DNA of 64,000 nucleotides, taken from Bacteroidota bacterium. Its GTDB lineage: Bacteria > Bacteroidota > Bacteroidia > Bacteroidales > SKPS01. The notes below the pieces were generated by a model. It saw only the letters and a program-made list of their open reading frames with translations, had not been told where the DNA came from and ran no database searches. The position numbers were made by a program, and so were the translations under genes. The stretch covers positions 410,955 through 474,954 of the forward strand of contig JAKLII010000002.1 of NCBI GenBank assembly GCA_022709695.1, written 5' to 3'. Shown here piece by piece: positions 8,935 through 18,800 of this stretch (position 1 is its first letter; every line of letters begins with the position of its first letter).

Positions 8935-9401
8935 AGTAATTTGCTTTCCGGGATTTCTTTATAAAGATGTAATTCAACGTTTTGCATAATCATTTCGAAT
9001 CCATTAAGGGCTCGCGGGTTAACCCGTTGAACCATCCGGATGCCTTCCACCTGTCGCAAAGTCCGGGAGGTACGGTCGAGGTTATAACGATTGTGCACAC
9101 CGGTTGTAATCAACAGATAATCAATATTTCTGATCGCACCCAACAACGGAAATCCGTTGCTGCTATTGGCCAGCAGTGAAAATCCCATACGATTATCGGT
9201 ATCAAACCAGTAGAAAAAAGGGTAATCCACCGGTTGGTCAAGCCGTGGCAACGGAACAGTGAGGTCAGGAATACGTACAAGATTGAAATGCAATGTCTTA
9301 TTCACAAAATGAACCAACCGGTAGCCGGGCAAATCGGTCACCATTCCGAGCAGAGCCGCATCGGAGGCAACAGAATATTCAAGCTGCAGCCGTTTGGCCA
9401 T
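8919..9401 (-). CDS. IPExxxVDY family protein
   Basis: A 160-aa cytoplasmic protein with no signal peptide or membrane helix. It fits the Bacteroidota-specific IPExxxVDY family: a short N-terminal LQLEYSVASDAALLGMVTDLPGYRLVHFVNKTLHF segment, a central FYWFDTDNRMGFSLLANSS stretch, and then LLGAIRNIDYLLI in the place of the namesake motif. The Pro-Glu pair of the motif is replaced here (LLGA instead of IPE-like), so this member is divergent. The function of the family is unknown to me. It starts 6 bp after the DPP-IV gene ends and overlaps the DUF819 gene by 16 bp, so it sits in the middle of an operon. Confidence 0.68.
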   Translation of the reverse strand: MAKRLQLEYSVASDAALLGMVTDLPGYRLVHFVNKTLHFNLVRIPDLTVPLPRLDQPVDYPFFYWFDTDNRMGFSLLANSSNGFPLLGAIRNIDYLLITTGVHNRYNLDRTSRTLRQVEGIRMVQRVNPRALNGFEMIMQNVELHLYKEIPESKLLWSLI

Positions 9402-9407
9402 AGGGCA

Positions 9408-11546
9408 TTATAAATGGTCAGACATATACTGAGCGATTTTCGTATGGAGATGAATACGATCCCCTCCGCTCACATTATGGGCATGGCCCGGATAGATATA
9501 GTAATCAACCTGTTTCTTGTTGGCCACACTCTCTTTCAGATAGGCCTGTGAATGTTGCCATACTACCACATCGTCCATTGTACCATGGATTACCAGAAGT
9601 CTGCCTTCCAGACCGGGAAGCGACTGAATGAGACTTGACTCCCTGTATCCCATGGGGTTTTCATCGGGGGTATCCATATACCGTTCACCGTACATCACCT
9701 CATAATATCTCCAGTCGATCACCGGGCCACCCGCCACGGCAGCTTTGAAAACACCCGGATATCTCTGCATCATGGTAATGGTCATAAACCCTCCGTAGCT
9801 CCAGCCGTTTATTCCCATTCTGCTCTGGTCGACATAAGGTAATGAGCGGAGATATTCAACCCCTTTCATCTGGTCTTCCGATTCAATTTTACCCACATTG
9901 CGGTGGATTACACTTTCGAAATAGAATCCGCGGTTTGCAGTTCCCCTGTTATCGAGGGTAAAAACGATATATCCCTGATGGGCCATGGTATACAGGAACA
10001 GTCCTGCCCCACCCAGCCATGAGTTGGTAATCAGCTGGTTATGGGGGCCACCATACAGGTAGAAGAATACCGGATATTTCTTTGCCGGATCAAATCCCGG
10101 AGGAAGAATGATGCGATAGTAGAGGGTGGTGCCGTCGGAGGCCTTCAGGGAATCGATGCGGATTTCCGCTTTCTGATACTCCTGAAGGGGGTTTTTGTTT
10201 TCCAGTAATGTCTTAAGGATTTTCCCCTTTTGATCGGTAAGATTGGTTTGGAGCACAATACCTGTGCAATTGCTGTACTGGTCGATAAAGAATTTGCCGT
10301 CAGGACTTTTTTTCACCGAGTGTGTTCCTGCAACTGCGGTCAGGCGTGTGATTTTTTCCTTCTTGAGATCGAGCTGATAATAATGCCTTTCGAGCGGAGA
10401 GGCTTCTGTTGCGTAGAAATACAGAAAGTTGCCCGATTTATCAAAGCCCTGCACAGTGGTTACCATCCAGTTGCCTGAGGTAAATCTTTTAAGCAGTTTT
10501 CCTGTAACATCATATAAATAAAGATGGTTCCATCCGTTTCTTTCACTCTGCCAGATGAACTGGTCAGGGTTGGTGGTAAGGAACATGGGGCCGTTCTCCG
10601 GTTCCACATAGAAATCACTTTTTTCTTCGAACAGGGTCAGTTCCAACTCTCCGGTAATGGCATTGTAGCGATTGAGTTTCATATGGTTTTGCCCCCTGTT
10701 CAGGACGGCGATGTAGATGGATTTCCCATCAGGCGACCAGGTGATGTTGGTAAGATACTGATCGGCCGGTTCCCCCGTTTTCAGGAAGGTGGTGGTTTTG
10801 GATTTGAGGTCGTACACCCCAACCGTAACCTGTTCGCTGGTCATACCTGCCATGGGGTATCTGATGTATTCCACTTCTGCAATGCGCTTGTCTATATCCA
10901 CCAGCGGATACTGTGCTACCATCGATTCATCCTTGCGGTAAAAGGCAAGCCTGGCACCATCAGGTGACCAGAACAATCCGTTGCTGATACCGAATTCGTT
11001 GCGGTGCACGGTACGACCGTTCACAATCCCGTTGCCTCCATCGCTTGTTACCCTTATGTCGAGATCCTTTGCCCGGATATAGACATCATCTTCGGAGGTA
11101 TAGGCAACTGCCAGTCCGGAGAAATCATATTCAGCATTATCGGTTCCCTGGGGAATCTCCAGCACACCATTTGCTTTTCCGGTGTTCACATTCACAGTAA
11201 CCAGCGTTGTTCCATAGAGAAAGCGCAACACTTCATCACTGATCCAGGTGACATCGGGAAACCTGCGTACTTTTCCCAGCCCGGCTTCGGTAAGGCTTTC
11301 GTTCAGTTTCTCCTGGGTCATCAGCACCTGATCCTCTTTTGCAGCGGGCAAGCCCATCATAAGGGCATTCTCTTTTATAAATGTGTATCGGGAGGCACCC
11401 GGAAGCCACTGCATATTCCTCAGGGGAACAGGCATCAGGGTCTGGTTTGAAAGGTCATCAATGGTGAGCAGTTTCTGTCCCTGACTGAAAGCCGGGAGCA
11501 TACAGATCATTATCAGGGATAACAGGAAGTACTTCTTTATCTTCAT
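9408..11546 (-). CDS. S9 family dipeptidyl peptidase IV-like protease
   Basis: A 712-aa secreted serine peptidase with a signal peptide (MKIKKYFLLSLIMICMLPAFSQGQ). The N-terminal half is a DPP-IV beta-propeller (WSPDGARLAFYR and WSPDGKSIYIAVL blades). The C-terminal half is an alpha/beta hydrolase with GWSYGGFMT (nucleophile Ser near 583), MDDVV (Asp near 658-659) and GHAHNVSGG (His near 690). DPP-IV removes X-Pro or X-Ala dipeptides from N-termini, so this probably works in the periplasm or at the cell surface in peptide scavenging. The frame is open 51 codons further upstream, but the chosen ATG starts the signal peptide and avoids overlapping the GGGP synthase. The gene lies 43 bp downstream of the GGGP synthase in the same run. 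Confidence 0.93.
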   Translation of the reverse strand: MKIKKYFLLSLIMICMLPAFSQGQKLLTIDDLSNQTLMPVPLRNMQWLPGASRYTFIKENALMMGLPAAKEDQVLMTQEKLNESLTEAGLGKVRRFPDVTWISDEVLRFLYGTTLVTVNVNTGKANGVLEIPQGTDNAEYDFSGLAVAYTSEDDVYIRAKDLDIRVTSDGGNGIVNGRTVHRNEFGISNGLFWSPDGARLAFYRKDESMVAQYPLVDIDKRIAEVEYIRYPMAGMTSEQVTVGVYDLKSKTTTFLKTGEPADQYLTNITWSPDGKSIYIAVLNRGQNHMKLNRYNAITGELELTLFEEKSDFYVEPENGPMFLTTNPDQFIWQSERNGWNHLYLYDVTGKLLKRFTSGNWMVTTVQGFDKSGNFLYFYATEASPLERHYYQLDLKKEKITRLTAVAGTHSVKKSPDGKFFIDQYSNCTGIVLQTNLTDQKGKILKTLLENKNPLQEYQKAEIRIDSLKASDGTTLYYRIILPPGFDPAKKYPVFFYLYGGPHNQLITNSWLGGAGLFLYTMAHQGYIVFTLDNRGTANRGFYFESVIHRNVGKIESEDQMKGVEYLRSLPYVDQSRMGINGWSYGGFMTITMMQRYPGVFKAAVAGGPVIDWRYYEVMYGERYMDTPDENPMGYRESSLIQSLPGLEGRLLVIHGTMDDVVVWQHSQAYLKESVANKKQVDYYIYPGHAHNVSGGDRIHLHTKIAQYMSDHL

Positions 11547-11589
11547 AGCTGCAAAAGGAATTTTGATGAACGGTTTATGGGAAATGGAA

Positions 11590-12342
11590 CTACAGCAACG
11601 GGGAAGTATGCACGATCCGTGAAAACTCAGCGATAAGGTCCGGCCTTGATTCGATGGCATTTCCAACCACAACGATATCGGCACCGGCTTTACAGGCATT
11701 CAGACAGTCATCGGTGGTCCGGATCCCTCCGCCTACGATAACCGGAATGTGCACCTGTGCTTTCACGGCGGCGATCATGGCAGGAGGAACCGGTTGAAGT
11801 GCTCCCGACCCCGCATCAAGGTAGATCGCCTGAAGCCCGAGCATTTGTCCGGCAAGGGCTGTGCAGGCAGCCACATCAGGTTTGGAGCGGGGAACCGGAA
11901 TGGTACCCGACATATAGAGGGCAGTGGTAAGGGCTCCGCTTTCCACCAGCATATACCCGGTGGGGATAACTTCCAGTCCACTCTTGTTAAGTATCGGTGC
12001 AGCCTCCACATGGCGGCCTATCAGCATTTCAGGGTTTCTTCCGGAGATCAGTGAGAGAAACAGGATAGCGTTCGCCTGGTCAGTGACCTGCAGCACGTTT
12101 CCGGGAAATAAAACCACAGGGATCCGGGTATGGCGGCGAATTACCGAAACCATCTCCTCCATCCTGTACTGCATTACCAGGCTGCCTCCTGTAAAAATGT
12201 AGTCCACCTCTGCGGTATTGCACCGTTCGGCAAGGGTTTCAGCCTGGGAATTGGTGAGTTTGTCGGGATCAGCCAGCACTGCAAACTGCCTTCTGCCCGA
12301 AGAGGTCATTTTTTGGTAAATATCCCCCATACTGTAAGCCAT
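11590..12342 (-). CDS. Geranylgeranylglyceryl phosphate synthase family protein
   Basis: A 250-aa TIM-barrel prenyltransferase of the PcrB/GGGPS family. The family joins a polyprenyl diphosphate to sn-glycerol-1-phosphate by an ether bond, the first committed step of archaeal-type lipids. Visible motifs are FAVLADPDKL near the start, the FTGGSL loop, LFPGN, the YLDAGSGA region, and the phosphate-binding GGGIRTTDDC and VVGNAIE. Bacteroidota carry group II homologues with confirmed activity in some species, but the in vivo product is poorly known. It lies 59 bp below the EamA gene. A -7-like TAATATTG (12366-12373, minus strand) could give it its own promoter. Confidence 0.9.
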   Translation of the reverse strand: MAYSMGDIYQKMTSSGRRQFAVLADPDKLTNSQAETLAERCNTAEVDYIFTGGSLVMQYRMEEMVSVIRRHTRIPVVLFPGNVLQVTDQANAILFLSLISGRNPEMLIGRHVEAAPILNKSGLEVIPTGYMLVESGALTTALYMSGTIPVPRSKPDVAACTALAGQMLGLQAIYLDAGSGALQPVPPAMIAAVKAQVHIPVIVGGGIRTTDDCLNACKAGADIVVVGNAIESRPDLIAEFSRIVHTSPLL

Positions 12343-12401
12343 AACACCATCCGTTTCTTCGAATGCAATATTACCAAAAAAAAGGTTGTGCGGTCAAAAT
12401 A

Positions 12402-13337
12402 TCACTTCCGGGGCTTCCCTTCCGGTTTTTGCCGCTCCGACCATTGCAGCCATAAAATGCCTGCTACGATCAGAACCAGCCCCATCAGGGTTACGGGAAG
12501 CACCGGTTCCTTCAGCACCAGCCTGATCCAGATCAGGCTGATAAAAGGGGCAAGGAATATCAGCTGGCTGATCAGATACGTTTTTTTGGAAAGCTTCAGG
12601 GCGGTAAGCCACAACAGGAAGGTGGCCCCCATCTCGAACAATCCAAGATAGGTACCTGAAAGCCATCCGTTCAGGTTGATGTCAAAAGGGTTTGAAAACC
12701 AGAGAGCAGCCAGAAATGAAAAGACCGATCCAAAAAAGAAGTTCCAGAACATCTTGTGCGGAATGGTGCGGTCATCTTTCAGGTTGAAAATCCAGTATAG
12801 CGCCCAGATTATGGAGGAGCCGGCCGCCAGAAGGTCTCCTTTCAGGGCAGAAAATGAAAGGGAGGCAAGCTGTCCTTTGGTGGCAATGAGGATAATGCCG
12901 CTGAAACTGAGGATCATTGCCAGAAAGGCTGTAGTTCCCAGTTTCTGCCGAAGAAAGGGTACCGACAGCAGAGCGAGCATCAGGGGCCAGATGTAATTAA
13001 GGGTCATTGCCTCCTGAGCCGGAATCATGTCATAGGCATGAATCAGCACCAGATAATACAGGAACGGGTTAAGCATCCCCAGCAATGCTGATTGGGCGAT
13101 CCCCTTCCGGTCTGAACTTTTCAGCAGGTCCCTGAACCCGCCTGAAAACAGGTTAATCAGCATGAAAAAAACAAAAGAAACCAGGCTTGAACAGAACACC
13201 AGCTGAAAGGGATCGAGATACCGCAGGGCTGTTTTGAATGCCACCGCAATGGTTGACCAGAGCAGGATTGCAGCCAGCGCTGCCAGGTACGATCTTTTTT
13301 GTTGCGACAGGGTTGTGATCCGGTGGTTGGGTTTCAC
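12402..13337 (-). CDS. EamA/DMT-family transporter
   Basis: A 311-aa integral membrane protein with ten predicted helices in two homologous halves, the EamA (RhaT/YdcZ-like drug/metabolite transporter) fold. Examples are AILLWSTIAVAFKTALRYLDP with the family's early LLW...A pattern, QEAMTLNYIWPLMLALLSVPFL, and the second half starting LLAAGSSIIWALYWIFNL. The lysine/arginine-rich tail (RQKPEGKPRK) is cytoplasmic. Substrates are usually metabolites exported by proton antiport; none can be predicted here. I chose the GTG at 13337 (MKPNHRITTLSQQ). The only in-frame ATG, at 13460, would overlap the divergent HAD gene, and a 7/8 match to the -7 element lies at 13363-13370. It is the first gene of the five-gene minus-strand run. 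Confidence 0.82.
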   Translation of the reverse strand: MKPNHRITTLSQQKRSYLAALAAILLWSTIAVAFKTALRYLDPFQLVFCSSLVSFVFFMLINLFSGGFRDLLKSSDRKGIAQSALLGMLNPFLYYLVLIHAYDMIPAQEAMTLNYIWPLMLALLSVPFLRQKLGTTAFLAMILSFSGIILIATKGQLASLSFSALKGDLLAAGSSIIWALYWIFNLKDDRTIPHKMFWNFFFGSVFSFLAALWFSNPFDINLNGWLSGTYLGLFEMGATFLLWLTALKLSKKTYLISQLIFLAPFISLIWIRLVLKEPVLPVTLMGLVLIVAGILWLQWSERQKPEGKPRK

Positions 13338-13362
13338 GGCAGGAGGTTTGGGGTGCAAGATG

Positions 13363-13370
13363 CAAAAATT
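13363..13370 (-). promoter_or_regulatory. Candidate -7 element for the EamA-led operon
   Basis: On the minus strand this reads AATTTTTG, 7 of 8 matches to TAnnTTTG, 26 bp upstream of the proposed GTG start. It is divergent from the HAD promoter 61 bp away. Confidence 0.35.
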
Positions 13371-13423
13371 TTGGTTCCTCAGGATAATTGATCTGTGATG
13401 GATGATCCAAAGCTTAAAAATTG

Positions 13424-13431
13424 TAGTTTTG
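13424..13431 (+). promoter_or_regulatory. -7 element for the HAD hydrolase gene
   Basis: TAGTTTTG is a full match to TAnnTTTG. Transcription would begin at about 13436-13438, essentially on the first in-frame ATG. The mRNA is therefore either leaderless or translated from the internal TTG at 13460. Confidence 0.5.
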
Positions 13432-13435
13432 GGCA

Positions 13436-13885
13436 ATGGTTGTGGTGTACGAAAACTCATTGAAAATTGCCGTTGATTTCGACGGAACGATTGTCGAGAA
13501 CAACTACCCGAAGATCGGCAGGGAGATGCTTTTTGCCTTTGCCACCCTGAAGGAGTTGCAGAAGAAAGGGCACCGGCTGATCCTCTGGACCTTCAGAACC
13601 GGAAGCTGCCTCGAAGAGGCCATTGAATACTGCCGGCAGAACGGGGTGGAATTTTTTGCCGTCAACGAAAATTATCCAGGAGAAGTGATGGATGAAAGTT
13701 ACAGCCGGAAACTGAATGCCGATATCTTCATCGATGACCGGAATATCGGCGGATTTATCGGCTGGAGCAGGGTTTGGCAGTTATTGAGTCCCGGTGATCC
13801 GAAAATGGCGTTACTCCATCCGGAGGCGCATAAAAACTTCCCGAAAACAAAAAGAGGGTTCCTGGGGTTTGGTAAGAAATCATGA
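13436..13885 (+). CDS. HAD-superfamily hydrolase
   Basis: A 149-aa phosphatase-like protein. Motif I is [11 protein letters not shown], with the nucleophile Asp and the +2 Asp in DFDGT. Motif II is LILWTFRTG. The acidic motif [11 protein letters not shown] closes the active site. This matches the small HAD family common in Bacteroidota (BT0820-like), whose substrates are not settled. The cytoplasmic product has no cap domain. The start is ambiguous: ATG at 13436 adds MVVVYENS before [10 protein letters not shown], whereas homologues usually begin directly with [10 protein letters not shown], which would correspond to the TTG at 13460. The gene ends 4 bp before zupT, so the two are probably cotranscribed. 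Confidence 0.82.
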   Translation: MVVVYENSLKIAVDFDGTIVENNYPKIGREMLFAFATLKELQKKGHRLILWTFRTGSCLEEAIEYCRQNGVEFFAVNENYPGEVMDESYSRKLNADIFIDDRNIGGFIGWSRVWQLLSPGDPKMALLHPEAHKNFPKTKRGFLGFGKKS

Positions 13886-13889
13886 GCCT

Positions 13890-14702
13890 ATGACCGATTT
13901 TCATACCATCCTTTTTGCTTTTGGCCTCACAATTTTTGCGGGATTATCCACCGGCATCGGATCGGCACTGGCATTCCTGACCAAACGTACCAACACCCGC
14001 TTTCTTTCTGTATCGCTCGGGTTTTCAGCAGGCGTTATGATTTACGTTTCCATGATTGAGATCTTCGCCAAAGCCCGTACTGCACTCCAGGAGGTATATG
14101 AGCCCCAACCGGCATATGGATATACGGTGCTTTTCTTTTTTCTGGGGATGGGACTCATCGCACTGATAGACAAACTGATCCCTTCGGCAGAAAATCCGCA
14201 TGAGATTAGAATGGTGGAATCGATGCAGGATTCGCAAACCAGTGAAAACCCGAAACTTATGCGGATGGGCATTGTGACGGCCCTTGCCATTGCCATCCAT
14301 AATTTCCCTGAAGGGCTGGCAACCTTCACCGCAGCCCTTTCGGATCCGGGTCTTGGTATTGCCATTGCGGTAGCCATTGCCATCCATAACATCCCTGAGG
14401 GAATTGCTGTATCCGTTCCCATTTACTACGCCACAGGCAGCAGAAAAAAAGCCTTCTGGAATTCATTCGCTTCCGGATTGGCAGAGCCTGTGGGTGCCGC
14501 CGTGGGGTTCCTGATCCTGATGCCCTTTATGGGCCCCATGGTTTTTGGATTTCTCTTTGCCGCAGTGGCAGGAATCATGGTATTCATCAGCCTCGATGAA
14601 CTGCTCCCCTCTGCTAGAGAATACGGCGAACATCACCTTTCCATTTATGGGCTTATTGCCGGAATGGCCGTTATGGCCATCAGTCTGATTTTGCTTTACT
14701 GA
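13890..14702 (+). CDS. zupT: ZIP-family metal (zinc) transporter
   Basis: A 270-aa inner-membrane transporter with about eight helices. The two ZIP signatures are present: [14 protein letters not shown] in helix IV and [15 protein letters not shown] in helix V, whose His, Asn and Glu residues bind Zn(II) and other divalent metals. ZupT proteins import zinc with broad specificity. The start is the ATG at 13890 ([22 protein letters not shown]), which begins helix I. A longer in-frame start at 13794 lies inside the HAD gene and would add a basic non-homologous extension. A variable cytoplasmic loop between helices III and IV ([18 protein letters not shown]) lacks the histidine-rich tract of eukaryotic ZIPs. 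Confidence 0.93.
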   Translation: MTDFHTILFAFGLTIFAGLSTGIGSALAFLTKRTNTRFLSVSLGFSAGVMIYVSMIEIFAKARTALQEVYEPQPAYGYTVLFFFLGMGLIALIDKLIPSAENPHEIRMVESMQDSQTSENPKLMRMGIVTALAIAIHNFPEGLATFTAALSDPGLGIAIAVAIAIHNIPEGIAVSVPIYYATGSRKKAFWNSFASGLAEPVGAAVGFLILMPFMGPMVFGFLFAAVAGIMVFISLDELLPSAREYGEHHLSIYGLIAGMAVMAISLILLY

Positions 14703-14735
14703 AATTTTTTATACTGATATAGTTAGTCTTAGGAT

Positions 14736-14743
14736 TATTTTTG
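14736..14743 (+). promoter_or_regulatory. -7 promoter element for the frameshifted lipoprotein gene
   Basis: TATTTTTG is a full match to TAnnTTTG, 69 bp before the ATG at 14813. It implies that the broken gene downstream still has a promoter. Confidence 0.5.
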
Positions 14744-14812
14744 CAATGTGAAATTAACTTTTGCGTTGTTCAGGCATCCGGTATATATCAACTCACCAAA
14801 CACATCTGTCAA

Positions 14813-15639
14813 ATGAAAAAGAAAACAGGAATTGCTACATTTACCGCAATCGTTGCGATGGCATTGATTGCTTTTGCCTGCCAGAAAGATCAGCAGGACG
14901 ATTACACCGATTTATCGAAAGACCAGAACACCGCTGAAACATTGTTCAATGAAGTAAAGGATATTGCTGACGAAGCCTATTCCACCAAAAGCAAGTCGGG
15001 AAAGTCAGGCGACCAGACCGAATGGGTGATTATCGGAACCTGTGCCACCGTTAGCCTCGACACTACGGTATCCCCGAAACTCCTGACCATCGACTTCGGT
15101 ACCACCAACTGCCTGTGTGCCGACGGGAAATACCGGAGAGGAATCATCCAGATCAGCTTCACCGGGCCTTACAAGGACAGCGGAACCGTGATCACCCACA
15201 CCTTCAGCAACTATTTCGTCAACGACCACCAGGTGCTGGGAACCAAGGTCGTAACAAACAACGGACTGGATACCAACGGATTTCTGTCATACTCGGTGGT
15301 GGTAAACGGCAGTATCATCAAACCAACAACGGGGGCACCATCACCTGGAACTCGACCCGCACCCGTACCTGGATTGCCGGCATGAATACCCCTGCACTGC
15401 TCGACGATAAATACCTGATCACAGGCTCGGCCAGCGGCACTTCTGCCGCCAATGTGAGCTACACCATGCTGATCACCACCCCGCTTCAGAAGAATATCGG
15501 CTGCAAGCACTTTGTAAGCGGTGTGATGGAGATTACCCCTTCAGGTAAACCCACACGTATCATCGACTACGGCAATGGAATCTGCGACAACATCATCACA
15601 ATAACGGTTAACAACCATACCTTTACGGTATACCTGTAA
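14813..15639 (+). pseudogene. Secreted lipoprotein gene interrupted by a frameshift
   Basis: The first frame encodes a lipoprotein signal (MKKKTGIATF... with AFAC, Cys23) and a globular domain up to VVVNGSIIKP near 15325. It then degenerates into a proline-rich read-through and stops at 15385. The adjacent frame is open from 15325 (NNGGTITWNS) to 15639 and carries a clear continuation (WIAGMNTPALLDDKYLITG, IGCKHFVSGVMEI, DNIITITVNNHTFTVYL). One missing base near 15323-15331, next to AACAAC and GGGGG runs, would join them into about 275 aa. I recognise a beta-rich lipoprotein of unknown function, similar in style to Bacteroidota proteins with an NGxITWN...R..T core. This may be a true mutation or a sequencing error in the G5 run. 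Confidence 0.75.
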
Positions 15640-15868
15640 AAGTTCCGTAATGACCATCCGGATCCCGGCCAGGACATAACCTACCGCTAACCGCAACAGT
15701 ATCCAGGAACATTTGCCTGACCGGGATCTTGTGGGTCTGATGCAGAAACCCGAAAGTGACCTTCCGGCAGTTTTGAATCATTGTTAAAATCTTGTTATTC
15801 AAATCAGATAAACGGTCAGGGAAATCAGAAAAAGGTGTAATTTTACATCATAATTTCCGAAATCTCCC

Positions 15869-18800
15869 ATGAGCAGGTATCAATATAAAATCTTAAACGT
15901 TTTAGTTGTTTTTTTTCTACTCGCAACTATTCCAACCCTTTACGGTCAGGGGATTTTGAGAAATCATGCCCGTCCCGAAATCACCATACTGCAATCTGAT
16001 GCCCGGCAACTTATTTTGGAAGTTCGTTTTCCTGTACCGCAGATTGTAAATCCACTTCATACAGAACCGGGCTATTTCAGCCTGACAATGCCTGAATGTT
16101 ATCCGTCGGATGTGCCGGGTCTGCCCAATCTGCCGGTCTGGAACCGGATGATCGAGATCCCTGTGGAGGCTTCATGGCAGATCTCTGTTACCGAGATGTC
16201 AACCAGAGATGTTGAAATTCCCGGTTCGTTCATGGGCATGGAACTTTCTCCGGTACAACTTCCTATTTCCAAATCCACCCTGGACGACCGACCATTTATT
16301 AAAAACGCTGAAGTATATACGAGAAATGAGTGGTTTGATTATGGCGGAGCAAGGATTCTGGACGACGGAATCATGCGCAATGCCCGTATTGCCCGTTTAA
16401 GCATATCGCCGGTGCAGTATCATCCGGTAACCCGGCAGGTCCGGTATATGGAATATGCAAAAGTGCACATCACCTTTTCGGGAGGCATCTCCAACCCGGT
16501 GGCATTCAAGCAGAATTTTGCATCTCCTGTAGCTGATCCGTCCTCAGTTACCCTGAACGGCAATGCATTCCAGATTTATTCTCCCATCACCGGCCCAGTG
16601 CATTATATCATCCTGTCAGACTCCATGTTTCTGAATACCCTGCAACCTTTCATCGCCTGGAAAAAGAAGAAAGGGTTCAAGGTTACGGAGGTGTACAGAG
16701 GCTCGCCGGGTGTGGGGTCCACCACCACCTCCATGAAGGCTTACCTGAAAGGGATCTGGGATGCTTCTTCCCCGGCCAATCCTGCCCCCTCCTACCTCCT
16801 GATTGTGGGGGATGTTGCGCAGATACCGGCATTCAACGGATCGGCGGGTAATCACGTTACCGATCTCTATTATGCAGAGTATACAGGAGATATCTATCCC
16901 GAACTGGAATACGGGCGTTTTTCTGCTACTTCGGTTGCCCAGCTTCAGCCGCAGATTGACAAAACCCTGATGGTGGATCAATTTTCCATGCCTTCGGCAG
17001 GATACCTGGAAAACGGGCTTCTGGTGGCCGGCAATGATGCCAACAATGCCAGCATTTATGCTAACGGGCAGATGCATTATGCTGAAAACGAGTACGTTAA
17101 ACCCTTAAATGGGATGCAGGCATATGCGTTTCTATATCCCGCTTCAAGTGGACAGATTTCACAGATTGTCCAACGGTTCAACGAAGGGGTTTCACTGGTG
17201 AACTACTCTGCCCATGGTTCCTCCTCGGGTTGGAGCGACCCTGCCTTTACCTCCACCACAGTGCAGTCTCTTACCAACACCGGAAGGTATCCCACGGTGA
17301 TCAGCAATGCCTGTGAAACGGGGAAATTCGGTTTATCACAATGCTTTGGCGAAACCCTCCTTAGGGCAGAGAACAAAGGGGCAGCCGGCCATATCGGTGC
17401 TTCAGACCTCACCTACTGGGACGAAGATTATTATTTTGCAGTAGGTCTTGGGCCCATCGTGGTAAATCCCACCTATAACCAGAGTGGATTGGGTTTTTGG
17501 GACAGGCTGTTCCATACCCACGGAGAGCCTTACAGCCAGTGGTGGACCACCCAGGGGGGTATCGTACAGGCCGGTAATCTGTCAGTTACCCAATCCGGGC
17601 TTTCTGTTCCCTATTACTGGGAGATCTATCACCTGATGGGTGATCCTTCGCTGATGCCATGGTTAGGTGTTCCGGCCAACCCGACCGTTACATTTCTCAG
17701 CACTCTTCCTACCGGTTTGTCACAGGTTTCCATCCAGGCCGACCCCTATCAGTATGTAGCCCTGAGTTACAATGGTCAGATCCATGGGGCAGGCGTTACC
17801 AACGGAAACGGATTTGTGAACCTGCAGATCCAGCCTTTCAGCCAACCTGCCAATGCCCTCCTTTCCATCACAGGCCAGAACAGAATTCCATATTTCGACA
17901 CCATACACTTAGTGACCCCCACCGGTCCGTTCATTTTAGCCGATAGTGTCAGTTACATTGATCTTGGAGGTAATTCCAACCAGCAAACCGATGCAGGTGA
18001 ACCGATCCTGTTGAACGTACGGGTGAAGAATTTTACCTCCTTTCCCTCCGGAAACCTCACGCTGAAGCTGCTGATATCCGACAGCTACATCACCCTTACC
18101 GATTCCCTGCACACCCTTTCGGGCATCACCGGAGCAGCATCGGTAAATATCGCTTCTGCTTTTTCCTTTCAGATCAAGGACTTTGTACCCGATCAGCATA
18201 CCGTAACAGGAGTAATCCGCATCGAGGATGGCTCCCAGTTCTGGAACACGCCGGTCGGATTTACAATCAACAGTGCCGTGTTGGAAATCAACGATATGTT
18301 TATTACTGATTTCAGCGGCAACAACAATGGATTGCCTGAGCCCAATGAACCGTTTGAGTTCAGGGTAAACCTCAGAAACAAAGGCCACGCGGACCTGCAG
18401 AACGTTGTGGTGCAGTTGTCGCAGGATCATCCGCTGGTGCAACTGAATATCCCCCAGGTCACTATGCCGCTGTTCAATGCCCAGCAATCCTATAATCTGG
18501 TGTTTACAGCGCAGATGCAGAATGCTCCATTGCCCAAAGGGAGTGTGGTGAAACTGGTGGTAGCAGCAGAAAAAAGCGGATATGGGGATACCCTGGTCCT
18601 TTACCGGATGCTGAATCCGCTGAAGGAGAATTTCGAAGATACCTCTGTGGCTCAGTTGCCCTGGGTTTTCACCGGATCCCAGCCCTGGTTCTATACCACT
18701 GAGTCGCCTTTTGAAGGTAACTTCTGTATGCGTTCAGGAAACATCCCCAACCAGTCCTCTACTTCTTTTCAGGTGGATATACCGGTGTTAAGCCGCGACT

